A stretch of 21,715 bases of DNA from Schleiferiaceae bacterium (GTDB lineage Bacteria > Bacteroidota > Bacteroidia > Flavobacteriales > Schleiferiaceae), in assembly GCA_022424815.1 (NCBI GenBank), contig JAKMGS010000015.1, forward strand, positions 1 to 21,715, given 5' to 3'. Position 1 is the first letter of the stretch. Every line of letters begins with the position of its first letter. The notes under the pieces were generated by a model that made no database searches, was not told the origin of the DNA, and was given only the letters and a program-made list of their open reading frames with translations. The position numbers and the translations under genes are program-made. This document shows, one piece after another, positions 13,730 through 21,489 of the stretch.

Positions 13730-14323
13730 CTACGTTAAGAACTCTGCCTCCAAGCTCCTGCCCTTGTCGGTATTGTACCAATCCTGGGCAAAGAGCACCC
13801 AATCTGATTTATTGAAATCTTCCTTCGCGCGCCACGTATTGTAATGTTCGGTCAGCGGTGCGGGACGCGGACCCCAGGTGTAGAGGATTCTGAAATCTGC
13901 AGATAATCGGACTAGTTTTGGAATGGATCTTCCGCCACCTGTCAAAAACTCATCCATCAAGTCCAAGTTATGGTCGCGCAAAATCACCCGCAATTCAATG
14001 CCCAAGGCCGTTGTCCATTTAGCGATGAACGGTAGGTTGTGCGCCGCATCGCCACACCAAGGTTCGCTGAACACCAACCACTGCTCGCCTTCTTGTACTC
14101 GGACGGCAAGGGTTTGCAAAAAGGCTTCAGTCGGCGTGTACATTTTCTCCCATCGCTTCATGCGCGCAGCTCCCAACTTGGTGTAATTCACGTAGGCTTC
14201 CTTCTGTGGACCGGTGGTTTTACCTTCTTTGGCCAATTGTTTGTTGAAGGCAGCGTACTCCTTATAGGTCATGCCCTCGGACATGGCTTTGATTAGGAGC
14301 TCCTTACGTTGATTTGGGTCCAT
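13730..14323 (-). CDS. Thioredoxin family protein with single active-site cysteine
   Basis: A 197-residue cytoplasmic protein. The N-terminal 75 residues are a helical extension, followed by a thioredoxin fold with FSEPWCGDAAHNLPFI, where the usual CxxC is C90-G-D-A93, so the resolving cysteine is missing. The cis-proline is P135 in GGRSIPKLV. I recognise this WCGD type as common in Bacteroidota (Thioredoxin_9-like), where its function is poorly known. With one cysteine it cannot act as a standard dithiol reductase; a monothiol or binding role is inferred. It overlaps the acyltransferase gene by 20 bases and is the last gene of the rocD operon. It ends one base from the convergent antitoxin gene. 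Confidence 0.85.
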   Translation of the reverse strand: MDPNQRKELLIKAMSEGMTYKEYAAFNKQLAKEGKTTGPQKEAYVNYTKLGAARMKRWEKMYTPTEAFLQTLAVRVQEGEQWLVFSEPWCGDAAHNLPFIAKWTTALGIELRVILRDHNLDLMDEFLTGGGRSIPKLVRLSADFRILYTWGPRPAPLTEHYNTWRAKEDFNKSDWVLFAQDWYNTDKGRSLEAEFLT

Positions 14324-15359
14324 AGGTGAAAGGCTTGAATAGTTGTAGGGGGCGCTCGACGATTAGGAAGGCAGCGGCACAAACCAGTGCGGTCAATCCC
14401 AGGTAAATGAACCATAGCGGACCACTAGGTATGGCCCAAGTTTTCACCCACATCAACACAGGGATATGGAAGAGGTACATGCTAAAAGAAACCTTCCCCA
14501 CCCAACGCAAGGGCTTGAATGAGAGTAGCGATGCCCACCATCCGGGACCAAAGGTAGCCGCAAGGGCGATGGACCATAGGGCCGCGGCAGGTAGGAAGGT
14601 GTTGATATTGGTGAAATCGTCCACTTTCCAAGACCAAAAACTGAAGGCAAGAATGACGGACCAGCCCAGTGAGGAGGCGGGTTTGAAGGCGCGCAGGGCG
14701 TTCCAAAAATTGGGCACACATCGTTCCAATACCGCGACTAGCGTGCCCATCAAAAAGATGTTTAGATATAATAAGGTGCTCGTGCCGTCGGGTTGCCAAA
14801 GCACGGAATATTGGTAGACGCCCACGAAGAGTGCGGCAAAAGTGATGCCTATCGCCCAGAGGTTCCAGCGGAGTATGCGGTGGAAGAAGTAGAGCAAGAT
14901 TGGGCTGATGAGGTAGTATTTGAATTCGACGGGGATGGACCAGAAGATGTGGTCGCCGCGTTGGAGGGCGAGATGCTCCCATAATTGGCCCCAACTGTGG
15001 ATTACAACTTTTAGACCGGCTGCATTTGCTAAGCGAAATACGACTAATGCAAGGAAGAAGAGCGGGAAGATGCGCAGGACGCGACGGCTGAAGTAATAAA
15101 GCCAGTAATCCCACTGTGCCCTGCCCTGCTGGAACATTTTGATGATCTGGCGATCGAGCAGGTAAGCGCTCAGCACAAAGAAGAGGTACACGCCCAGCTT
15201 GCCGCGAATCATCATGCTATCGGGTCCGAAGGGGCCCAGGCCGTGATTTGCGCCGTGGCCGAACACCACCATCAACACTGCCAATCCACGCAGCCCGTCA
15301 AGGGGCTTGTGGTGGTCGGGATGCTCATCCCCAGCGAAGAAGGCGGTGGCCCAGTTCAT
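14304..15359 (-). CDS. Membrane acyltransferase (OafA/YrhL, acyltransferase 3 family)
   Basis: A 351-residue integral membrane protein with about ten hydrophobic segments. The N-terminus KPLDGLRGLAVLMVVFGHGANHG is the acyltransferase-3 signature, with the essential-type His in FGH. A second typical feature is the RRVLRIFPLFFLALVVFRL segment. Family members transfer acetyl or other acyl groups to surface glycans or other extracytoplasmic acceptors; the substrate is unknown here. The start overlaps the rocD stop in TAATG, and the stop lies inside the thioredoxin-like gene, so all three are cotranscribed. No glycan biosynthesis genes flank it, so the acceptor cannot be inferred from context. Confidence 0.88.
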   Translation of the reverse strand: MNWATAFFAGDEHPDHHKPLDGLRGLAVLMVVFGHGANHGLGPFGPDSMMIRGKLGVYLFFVLSAYLLDRQIIKMFQQGRAQWDYWLYYFSRRVLRIFPLFFLALVVFRLANAAGLKVVIHSWGQLWEHLALQRGDHIFWSIPVEFKYYLISPILLYFFHRILRWNLWAIGITFAALFVGVYQYSVLWQPDGTSTLLYLNIFLMGTLVAVLERCVPNFWNALRAFKPASSLGWSVILAFSFWSWKVDDFTNINTFLPAAALWSIALAATFGPGWWASLLSFKPLRWVGKVSFSMYLFHIPVLMWVKTWAIPSGPLWFIYLGLTALVCAAAFLIVERPLQLFKPFTYGPKST

Positions 15360-16630
15360 TACTTCTTAAATTCCAAGAGGGTCTTGCGGATGATGGCAAT
15401 ACACTCGTCGAGTTGTGCTTTGGTCATGACTAGTGGCGGAGCGAATCGGATAATGTTTCCGTGCGTAGGCTTCGCCAAAAGACCGTTTTCTTTCAAGGCC
15501 ACACAGATGTCCCAAGCCGTTGAGCTATCTGGTGTATCGTTGATAATGATCGCGTTCAACAAACCCTTTCCGCGCACCTTGGTTACAAGGTCGGTTTCCC
15601 CGATTATTTTATTCATTTCGGCGCGGAAGTGCTCGCCCATGGCGCGGGCATGAGGGGCCAATCCCTCCTCTTTCACCACTTCAAGGGCTGCGATCGCCAC
15701 TTTTGCCGCAATAGGGTTTCCGCCGAAGGTCGAACCGTGCTGGCCGGGTTTGATCACCTCCATAACTTCATTATCCGCCAAGACCGCACTGACAGGGTAT
15801 ACTCCGCCCGACAAAGCCTTTCCTAAAATTAGAAGATCTGGTTTGGTGTAGGTCTCTCCACGCTCACAGGTGTTGCCACAAGAACAGTTTCCACATACGG
15901 CCACTAGTGAACCTGTACGTGCAATGCCCGTTTGAACCTCATCCGCAATGAAGAGCACATTGCGCGCCTCACACATGGCTTTGGCTTTCGCAACAAAATC
16001 ATCTGCCGGCGTATTCACCCCAGCCTCACCTTGGATAGGCTCCACCAAGAAACCGACCACATTTTCATTCGCTAAGGCAAAACCCAAGGCGCCTAAATCA
16101 TTATACGGTACGCTCACAAAACCGCCGGTATATGGACCGAAGTTGTTGCGCGCGTCTGGATCGTCACTGAAAGAGATGATGGTGGTCGTACGTCCGTGGA
16201 AGTTTCCTTCACACACGACGATGATCCCTTGATTCTGTGGCACGCCTTTTTTCTCGTACCCCCATTTACGGGCTATCTTTAAGGCCGTTTCCACGGCTTC
16301 TGCCCCAGTATTCATAGGTAGTACCTTTTCAAAACCGAAAGTGTCGCAAATGTATTTCTCGTACACCCCGAGCTGACTGTTGAAGAAAGCGCGCGAGGTC
16401 AAGGTCAATTGTTTAGCCTGATCCACCATGGCGCCAACGATTTTCGGATGGCAATGGCCTTGATTCACCGCACTGTAGGCCGAGAGAAAGTCAAAGTATT
16501 TTTTGCCCTCTACGTCCCACACGTGAACGCCATCGCCGCGGTCTAAAACAACAGGTAGTGGGTGGTAATTGTGGGCCCCGTAAGTATCTTCAAGGTGCAT
16601 CAAAGCGTTAGAATCCATGCTCGAAATCAT
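15359..16630 (-). CDS. rocD: Ornithine--oxo-acid transaminase
   Basis: A PLP enzyme that transfers the delta-amino group of ornithine to 2-oxoglutarate, giving glutamate semialdehyde in arginine/proline metabolism. The 423-residue protein has the class-III transaminase motifs: NTGAEAVETALK (107-118), EGNFHGRTT, FIADEVQTG (D230) and K271 in LGKALSGG for the Schiff base. YGAHNYHPLPVVLDRGDGVHVWD is the OAT N-terminus. Between 246 and 255 it carries a four-cysteine insert (CxxCxCxxxC) before KPDLLILGK, which ordinary OATs lack; I recall it from some Bacteroidota. The start is ATG at 16630 or the second Met at 16618. A -7 box lies at 16652-16659. It overlaps the acyltransferase gene by one base (TAATG). 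Confidence 0.93.
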   Translation of the reverse strand: MISSMDSNALMHLEDTYGAHNYHPLPVVLDRGDGVHVWDVEGKKYFDFLSAYSAVNQGHCHPKIVGAMVDQAKQLTLTSRAFFNSQLGVYEKYICDTFGFEKVLPMNTGAEAVETALKIARKWGYEKKGVPQNQGIIVVCEGNFHGRTTTIISFSDDPDARNNFGPYTGGFVSVPYNDLGALGFALANENVVGFLVEPIQGEAGVNTPADDFVAKAKAMCEARNVLFIADEVQTGIARTGSLVAVCGNCSCGNTCERGETYTKPDLLILGKALSGGVYPVSAVLADNEVMEVIKPGQHGSTFGGNPIAAKVAIAALEVVKEEGLAPHARAMGEHFRAEMNKIIGETDLVTKVRGKGLLNAIIINDTPDSSTAWDICVALKENGLLAKPTHGNIIRFAPPLVMTKAQLDECIAIIRKTLLEFKK

Positions 16631-16651
16631 TTAAATTATTTGGGTGTGCTA

Positions 16652-16659
16652 CAAATATA
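16652..16659 (-). promoter_or_regulatory. -7 box (TATATTTG) for the rocD operon
   Basis: TATATTTG on the minus strand matches TAnnTTTG; the predicted start near 16648 leaves 17 bases before the ATG at 16630. No clear -33 TTG is present. The intergenic region to the divergent T9SS gene is 91 bases. Confidence 0.55.
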
Positions 16660-16721
16660 AGGGCGTTGGGTCCGATTAGGGCAGAATTTGATAACTTCAA
16701 CAAATCAAATCACCAACAATT

Positions 16722-18746
16722 ATGAAAAAACTATTACTCGCACTTCTTACGGTGGCATTTGGTTTGACCGCGCAAGCGCAATACTACCACCTCTCGGGGG
16801 CCTCGGGCAACCCGAACAACATCAACCAAGAAGATTCGGAGTACCCAGTGAGCGGGGGGCTACCTTCTACTTGGTCCTCTATTCTTAGCGCCGCACAAAG
16901 CGCAGGAACTTACTCTTCTACACAGAGCATCCCATTCAACTTCTTGTTCAATGGCGATACGGTAACTACGTACCGCGTATCAAATACTGGTATCCTTACC
17001 TTCTCGCAAGCCAACACTCCAGCCAACAATAGTGGCGGTACGGCAGCATCATTGGCCAGCAGCAACGTACCAGATTCATCGATCTGTGTATTGGGGATTA
17101 ACGGTAGCGGATCGAACGACGCAATAGCCAAAGCGACCTTTGGAACTTCTCCGAACCGTCAGCACTGGGTAATGTTCAGCTCATACAGCGGCACCGGTAC
17201 CAGCGGTAGCCACTGGACGTACTGGTCTATTGTGATGGAAGAATCTACCAACAATATCTACATCGTTGACCAGCGCACGGCAGCCTTCACAGGTTCTCTA
17301 AACCTAGGGGTGCGCGTGAGCAGCACGGTGATCGACAGCTTGAACGGTGTGACCAGCCAGAGCACCAATGCTCCCGACCGCTCGGACAATACGCACTACA
17401 CATTCATCCAAGGCGTACAGCCAGATTACGAGATGGGCGGTGTGAGCCTAAACGTCAGTCCTTACCTCGGCTTAAACACGGCACCTTATACCATCGAAGC
17501 AGACTTCGTGAACAACGGTGCACAGACCTTGACCAGCGCCACCTTCAACTATAGCATTGACGGCGGTACGCCAGTGACCTCGTCGTTGAGCAGCTTGAGC
17601 GTTGCCAGCGGATCATCTGGGACGTTAACTTCTGGAACGAATTGGAACCCGTCCGCCACAGGCGTATACGAATTGAAAGCATGGTTGAGCGGTCTCAATG
17701 GTTCGAACACCGATGCCAACACGAGCAACGATACCGTTTCATTGACCGTGCAAGTCGTGACTGCCTTGACGCAGCGTTACCCGTTGTATGAGACCTTCAC
17801 CTCTTCAACTTGTGGGCCTTGTACGCCAGCAAACACGACAATGGAAGCTGTATTCGACGATAACCCAGGCGAGCACAACTCCATCAAATACCAAATGAGC
17901 TGGCCAGGCACGGGTGATCCTTACTACTTCAGCGAAAGTGGAGACCGTCGTACATTCTACGGCATTAACTCTGTACCACGCGTAGAGATTGACGGTGGTT
18001 GGGACGGCAACGGTAACTCGTTGACTCAGGCTGTGTACGATTACCACCAAAACCAGCCTGCTTTCGTTCAAATGTCAGCGACTTGGTCTCGTTGGAGCAA
18101 AACCATTGAAACGGATGTAACCATCACTCCACTCGCGGATGTGAGTAGCAACAACTTAAAACTTTTCGCTGCCATCTACTCGATCAGAGATACCGCTAAC
18201 GTGAAGACCAATGGTGAAACGGAGTTCTTCCACGTCGTGAAGAAACTCATGCCGAGCTCTTCAGGTGAAAGCTTGAGTGCTTTGACTTCTGGTTCTACGG
18301 TGACCAAGCAGTTGAGCTACACCTTCAACGGTACCTACGTGTTGCCGCCGAGCGCACAGAGCCCAGTGAACCTCAGCACCAACCACACCGTAGAAGATTT
18401 CTCGAATCTTGGCGTGATCCTTTGGATTCAAGATGCAAGCACGAAGGAAGTATTGCAGAGTGTGGATGCCACGTATACTATTGGCCAATTCGAAAACTCG
18501 CTCGCATCTCAAATGAAGATCTACCCGAACCCAACCACCGATGTGTTGTTCGTGGAAGGAGATTTCAGCGAGGAAGCCACCGTTCGTCTAGTGGATATGG
18601 CGGGTCGCGAGTTCGTGCGCACCCAGGCAGATTTCACAGGCGGCCACCGCGTAGAGATTTCTACCGCGTCATTGGCGCCGGGCACTTACCTGCTCATCAC
18701 TACAACGCGCGGCGCAAGCCATGCTCAACCAGTAATTATACTCTAA
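16722..18746 (+). CDS. T9SS-exported protein with thioredoxin-fold (Omp28-like) domain
   Basis: A 674-residue secreted protein. The signal peptide is MKKLLLALLTVAFGLTAQAQ. Residues about 21-230 form a Ser/Thr/Gly-rich beta domain I cannot place; about 232-346 resembles a CARDB-type beta sandwich (NNGAQTLTSATFNYSIDG, VYELKAWLSG). A thioredoxin-fold region follows with TSSTCGPC (C364 and C367), resembling Omp28-related proteins. The C-terminus from 598 (MKIYPNPTTDVLFVEG) is a type A sorting domain of the type IX secretion system, which exports and anchors proteins at the cell surface and is restricted to Bacteroidota. Codon use resembles its housekeeping neighbours. A surface redox or adhesion role is inferred. 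No -7 box could be placed before it. Confidence 0.9.
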   Translation: MKKLLLALLTVAFGLTAQAQYYHLSGASGNPNNINQEDSEYPVSGGLPSTWSSILSAAQSAGTYSSTQSIPFNFLFNGDTVTTYRVSNTGILTFSQANTPANNSGGTAASLASSNVPDSSICVLGINGSGSNDAIAKATFGTSPNRQHWVMFSSYSGTGTSGSHWTYWSIVMEESTNNIYIVDQRTAAFTGSLNLGVRVSSTVIDSLNGVTSQSTNAPDRSDNTHYTFIQGVQPDYEMGGVSLNVSPYLGLNTAPYTIEADFVNNGAQTLTSATFNYSIDGGTPVTSSLSSLSVASGSSGTLTSGTNWNPSATGVYELKAWLSGLNGSNTDANTSNDTVSLTVQVVTALTQRYPLYETFTSSTCGPCTPANTTMEAVFDDNPGEHNSIKYQMSWPGTGDPYYFSESGDRRTFYGINSVPRVEIDGGWDGNGNSLTQAVYDYHQNQPAFVQMSATWSRWSKTIETDVTITPLADVSSNNLKLFAAIYSIRDTANVKTNGETEFFHVVKKLMPSSSGESLSALTSGSTVTKQLSYTFNGTYVLPPSAQSPVNLSTNHTVEDFSNLGVILWIQDASTKEVLQSVDATYTIGQFENSLASQMKIYPNPTTDVLFVEGDFSEEATVRLVDMAGREFVRTQADFTGGHRVEISTASLAPGTYLLITTTRGASHAQPVIIL

Positions 18747-18753
18747 GGCAATC

Positions 18754-18864
18754 ATGTATTTAATTTATGCAATACTTTATTCAGTGTGTGTGATATACGC
18801 CGCATTGCGATTCTGGAATGGATTGGATTCGTATTTCAGACAGAAAAAAGACAAAGCAGTTTAA
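18754..18864 (+). CDS. Small membrane protein, 36 residues
   Basis: An ATG-initiated 36-codon ORF begins seven bases after the T9SS gene stop. It reads MYLIYAILYSVCVIYAALRF and then a polar, basic tail ending QKKDKAV. Residues 2-17 form one hydrophobic helix, so it should be a single-pass membrane peptide. It is probably cotranscribed with the T9SS gene, since the terminator lies 25 bases after its stop. No family is recognised. The TAA stop, the hydrophobic segment and the position before the terminator argue for a real gene, but the short length keeps confidence moderate. Confidence 0.5.
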   Translation: MYLIYAILYSVCVIYAALRFWNGLDSYFRQKKDKAV

Positions 18865-18888
18865 AGTTTAAATTGACAATTAATAATG

Positions 18889-18916
18889 GGGCGGCCTGCA
18901 GGCCGCCCTTTCTTTT
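18889..18916 (+). terminator. Strong intrinsic terminator upstream of rlmD
   Basis: A perfect 20-base palindrome (GGGCGGCCTG/CAGGCCGCCC) is followed by TTTCTTTT. It lies 25 bases after the 36-codon ORF and ends 18 bases before the rlmD ATG, separating the T9SS unit from rlmD. Confidence 0.9.
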
Positions 18917-18921
18917 ATCGG

Positions 18922-18929
18922 TATTTTTG
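18922..18929 (+). promoter_or_regulatory. -7 box (TATTTTTG) for rlmD
   Basis: TATTTTTG matches TAnnTTTG and ends four bases before the ATG at 18934, the same spacing as at the M23 gene. It sits directly after the terminator, so the upstream -33 region is the hairpin itself. A leaderless start is predicted. Confidence 0.5.
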
Positions 18930-18933
18930 CCAC

Positions 18934-20364
18934 ATGGGAAGAAAGAACAGACGCATCCCCAACCTTGAGCGTGTACACCTCACAGATTTGGGCAACAAAG
19001 GCAAGGCGGTAGGACGCCACAACGACCGCGTGGTCTTCGTCAATGGCGGAGTACCGGGCGATGTGGTGGACGTACAAGTCACGAAGAAGCGCCGTGCCTA
19101 CCTCGAGGGCAAGGTGATTCATGTTCATGAATACAGCGCAGACCGCATCGAATCGCAGTGTGAGCACTTCGGGGTATGTGGCGGTTGTAAGTGGCAGAAT
19201 TTGGACTACAACAAGCAGCTGTTCTATAAGGAAAAAGAGGTGCAACAGAATTTGAAAAAAATTGGGCACATCACCCCTCAAACCTTCCACCCCATCCTCG
19301 GAAGCGCGAAACAATACCGATACCGCAACAAACTAGAATTCAGCTTTACCGACAATAAATGGTTGACCCAAGCGCAGCTCGATAGCGGAGAAACGTTCGA
19401 GGAGCGCCGCGGCGCCGGCTTCCACATCCCAGGATTTTGGGACAAGGTGCTCGATATTGATACCTGTCACCTGCAGCCGGAACCCACCAATGCCATTCGC
19501 AATTTCATTCGCGATTGGGCCATTCAGCGCAACTTGCCGTTCTTCAACCCACGTTCGCAAGAGGGATGGCTGCGCACAATGATGATTCGTGTGGCCAGTA
19601 CGGGGGATGTGTTGGTGGTGATCCAATTCCGCACTGAGCTCCAAGCCGAGCGCGAAGCACTGTTGAATGACCTTGTGGAGGTGTTCCCAGAGATCACGTC
19701 CCTGCAATACGCCATTAACCCGAAGGGCAACGATACCATGTATGATTTGGACATCCACACCTTCTACGGGCAGCCCTATATCGAGGAGGCCATGCCGAAG
19801 TACAGCGGCGAGGGGGAACTCAGGTTTAAATTGGGCCCAAAGAGCTTTTATCAGACCAACCCAGACCAGGCGTACGAACTCTACAAAGTGGCCCTGGATA
19901 TGGCCAATATTCAGCCGACCGACCTCGTCTTCGACCTCTACACCGGTACCGGTACGATCGCGCTATTTATGGCAGAGAAGGCCAAGGAAGTGGTGGGCAT
20001 TGAGCTCGTGCCAGAGGCCATTGCAGATGCGAAGATCAACGCGGAAAACAACCATATTGATAATGCGACCTTCTACGTGGGCGACATGAAAGACGTGTTT
20101 ACGGATGCGTTTATCCAGAAGCACGGACGTCCGAACATCATTGTGACGGATCCGCCTAGGGAGGGCATGCATAAGGATGTTGTGGCCCAATTATTGGCGC
20201 TCGAAATCCCCCGCATGGTCTATGTAAGCTGCAACAGCGCCACACAAGCGCGCGATTTGGGCTTGTTGGCCGAGAAGTATGAGGTGATCCAAAGCCGCGC
20301 CGTGGATATGTTCCCTCAGACGCATCACATTGAAAACGTTGTTGAATTGGCCCTTAGAGCGTAA
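18934..20364 (+). CDS. rlmD: 23S rRNA (uracil-1939-C5)-methyltransferase RlmD
   Basis: A SAM-dependent enzyme that methylates a conserved uracil of 23S rRNA. The 476-residue protein starts with a TRAM domain (about 10-65), followed by the iron-sulfur cluster cysteines C76, C82, C85 (CEHFGVCGGC) and C178. The methyltransferase domain has DLYTGTGTIALFMA for SAM, VTDPPREGMH, the catalytic C433 in YVSCNSATQARD and the base E467 in HHIENVVEL. I chose ATG 18934 because an upstream frame extension would read through the terminator hairpin, and because a -7 box ends four bases earlier. RlmD versus RlmCD-type paralogues cannot be resolved with certainty, but the uracil-methyltransferase family is clear. 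It lies 22 bases upstream of the phosphoribosyltransferase gene. Confidence 0.93.
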   Translation: MGRKNRRIPNLERVHLTDLGNKGKAVGRHNDRVVFVNGGVPGDVVDVQVTKKRRAYLEGKVIHVHEYSADRIESQCEHFGVCGGCKWQNLDYNKQLFYKEKEVQQNLKKIGHITPQTFHPILGSAKQYRYRNKLEFSFTDNKWLTQAQLDSGETFEERRGAGFHIPGFWDKVLDIDTCHLQPEPTNAIRNFIRDWAIQRNLPFFNPRSQEGWLRTMMIRVASTGDVLVVIQFRTELQAEREALLNDLVEVFPEITSLQYAINPKGNDTMYDLDIHTFYGQPYIEEAMPKYSGEGELRFKLGPKSFYQTNPDQAYELYKVALDMANIQPTDLVFDLYTGTGTIALFMAEKAKEVVGIELVPEAIADAKINAENNHIDNATFYVGDMKDVFTDAFIQKHGRPNIIVTDPPREGMHKDVVAQLLALEIPRMVYVSCNSATQARDLGLLAEKYEVIQSRAVDMFPQTHHIENVVELALRA

Positions 20365-20386
20365 CTTCGCGACCAACACATCCACT

Positions 20387-20878
20387 ATGAGCAGCACTGA
20401 AATCCTCAACGCAGAAGAGATCCAATTCAAAATCCAACGCCTCGCTTGGGAATTGTTCGACCGTCACAGTCGTGCACAGACCCTATATGTTATTGGCATC
20501 AAGGATAATGGGTATTGGTTGGCGGACCAATTAGTCACTCGCCTGCGCGAAATTTCAGAAATAGACGTCACGCTCCTCGAACTCGTGATGGACAAAGAGA
20601 ACCCGGTTCTTGAGAACATGCACATCGACCTTCCCGAAGGGGCTGAGCTGGCACTGGTTGACGATGTTCTAAACAGCGGCCGTACGCTCTTGTGGGCAGT
20701 AATCAAACTCATGGGCTTTTCACCGCGCATCCTAAGCACGACGGTATTGGTGGACCGCAGTCACAAGCGTTACCCGGTCAAAGCGGACATCAAAGGGGTG
20801 AGTCTTAGCACCACGCTGCAGGAGACTGTTCAACTCAATGTAGTAGGCGGCAAGGCCGTGAATGTCTACCTAGCGTAA
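20387..20878 (+). CDS. PyrR-like phosphoribosyltransferase
   Basis: A 163-residue type I phosphoribosyltransferase. The PRPP-binding motif is LALVDDVLNSGRTL (D92 and D93). The C-terminal stretch VLVDRSHKRYPVKADIKGVSLSTTLQETVQL resembles PyrR, a uracil phosphoribosyltransferase and attenuator protein, but no pyr operon lies nearby, so a regulatory role is not supported. Family members transfer a base to PRPP in nucleotide salvage. I chose ATG 20387 (MSSTEILNAEEIQ) over a longer in-frame start at 20330 that lies inside rlmD. The spacing of 22 bases to rlmD suggests cotranscription. Its end overlaps the convergent aroK end by 13 bases. Confidence 0.85.
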   Translation: MSSTEILNAEEIQFKIQRLAWELFDRHSRAQTLYVIGIKDNGYWLADQLVTRLREISEIDVTLLELVMDKENPVLENMHIDLPEGAELALVDDVLNSGRTLLWAVIKLMGFSPRILSTTVLVDRSHKRYPVKADIKGVSLSTTLQETVQLNVVGGKAVNVYLA

Positions 20879-21372
20879 GACTTCAACGCAGCTTTAAGCT
20901 CCGCGACTCCTAGGGCATCGCCCTTCACACGCACCTGCGCCTGACTGTAATAGGGACGGCGCTCGAACAGGTGTTTGGCCACAAATTCCACCAAATCTTC
21001 TTGACTTTTTATCAGTGGGCGATCTGTACTTCCTTGAAGTCTTTGGGCCAATTCCCCTATGCTCACATCCAAGAACACCGTACGCCCCGCCTCATTCAGC
21101 AGCGCCATATGATCGTAGAACACCGGCGTCCCTCCGCCCAAAGCCACCACAGCGTCCTCAGGTCCCTCTGCTAACCAAGAAACCAAGGCTTCGTGTTCGG
21201 CCTTTCGAAACGAAAGCTCCCCCTTCTCTTCGATATACGCACCCACCGGCATCCCCAAGTTGCCCTCCAAGAGCCCGTCAAGGTCCACAAAAGCAACATT
21301 CAGCGCTTCCGCTAAAGCCAAGCCCAGTGTGCTTTTACCGCTGGCCATATAGCCTAAAAGAAAGATTCTCAT
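20866..21372 (-). CDS. aroK: Shikimate kinase
   Basis: Shikimate kinase phosphorylates shikimate with ATP in the chorismate pathway. The 168-residue length is standard. Motifs are all present: Walker A GYMASGKST (7-15), the shikimate-binding D30-x-D32 (FVDLD), R56 in SFRKAE, the GGG loop at 79-81, R118 in STDRPL and R139 in FERRPYY. The start ATG is at 21372, with a -7 box at 21392-21399 on the same strand. The gene is convergent with the phosphoribosyltransferase gene, the 3' ends overlapping by 13 bases, and no terminator is visible at the junction. Confidence 0.96.
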   Translation of the reverse strand: MRIFLLGYMASGKSTLGLALAEALNVAFVDLDGLLEGNLGMPVGAYIEEKGELSFRKAEHEALVSWLAEGPEDAVVALGGGTPVFYDHMALLNEAGRTVFLDVSIGELAQRLQGSTDRPLIKSQEDLVEFVAKHLFERRPYYSQAQVRVKGDALGVAELKAALKSYAR

Positions 21373-21391
21373 GGTGTTCCAATTTCTACCT

Positions 21392-21399
21392 CAAAAGTA
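21392..21399 (-). promoter_or_regulatory. -7 box (TACTTTTG) for aroK
   Basis: TACTTTTG on the minus strand matches TAnnTTTG; the predicted start near 21388 leaves about 15 bases before the aroK ATG at 21372. No -33 TTG at the standard spacing was seen. Confidence 0.5.
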
Positions 21400-21435
21400 A
21401 CCCAAAATTCATGTGCATATTTTTTTCAATCCACC

Positions 21436-21465
21436 TTGCGGAAAAAAGATTCGTCTTTATATTTG
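21436..21465 (+). promoter_or_regulatory. Promoter of tRNA-Lys (-33 TTG, -7 TATATTTG)
   Basis: TTG at 21436-21438 and TATATTTG at 21458-21465 are separated by 19 bases, a full match to the Bacteroidota promoter consensus. The predicted start near 21469 gives a leader of about 21 bases that includes a small CCGC-AAA-GCGG hairpin (21470-21480) before the tRNA. Confidence 0.75.
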
Positions 21466-21489
21466 CAGCCCGCAAAGCGGACTAAGGTT

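Noticed and set aside
14482..15114. 210-codon open frame on the minus strand inside the acyltransferase gene
   Set aside because: It is an alternative frame of the clear acyltransferase gene, is rich in Pro, Arg and His as expected for a shadow frame, and has no start context or family resemblance.
16681..16690. GCAGAATTTG upstream of the T9SS gene as a -7 promoter box
   Set aside because: It has the TTTG half, but the TA half is missing (AG in its place), so it does not meet the TAnnTTTG consensus.
18886..18933. Upstream ATG that would add 16 residues to RlmD
   Set aside because: The extension reads through the terminator palindrome and its T run, and the added residues are not part of the TRAM domain; ATG 18934 with the -7 box fits better.
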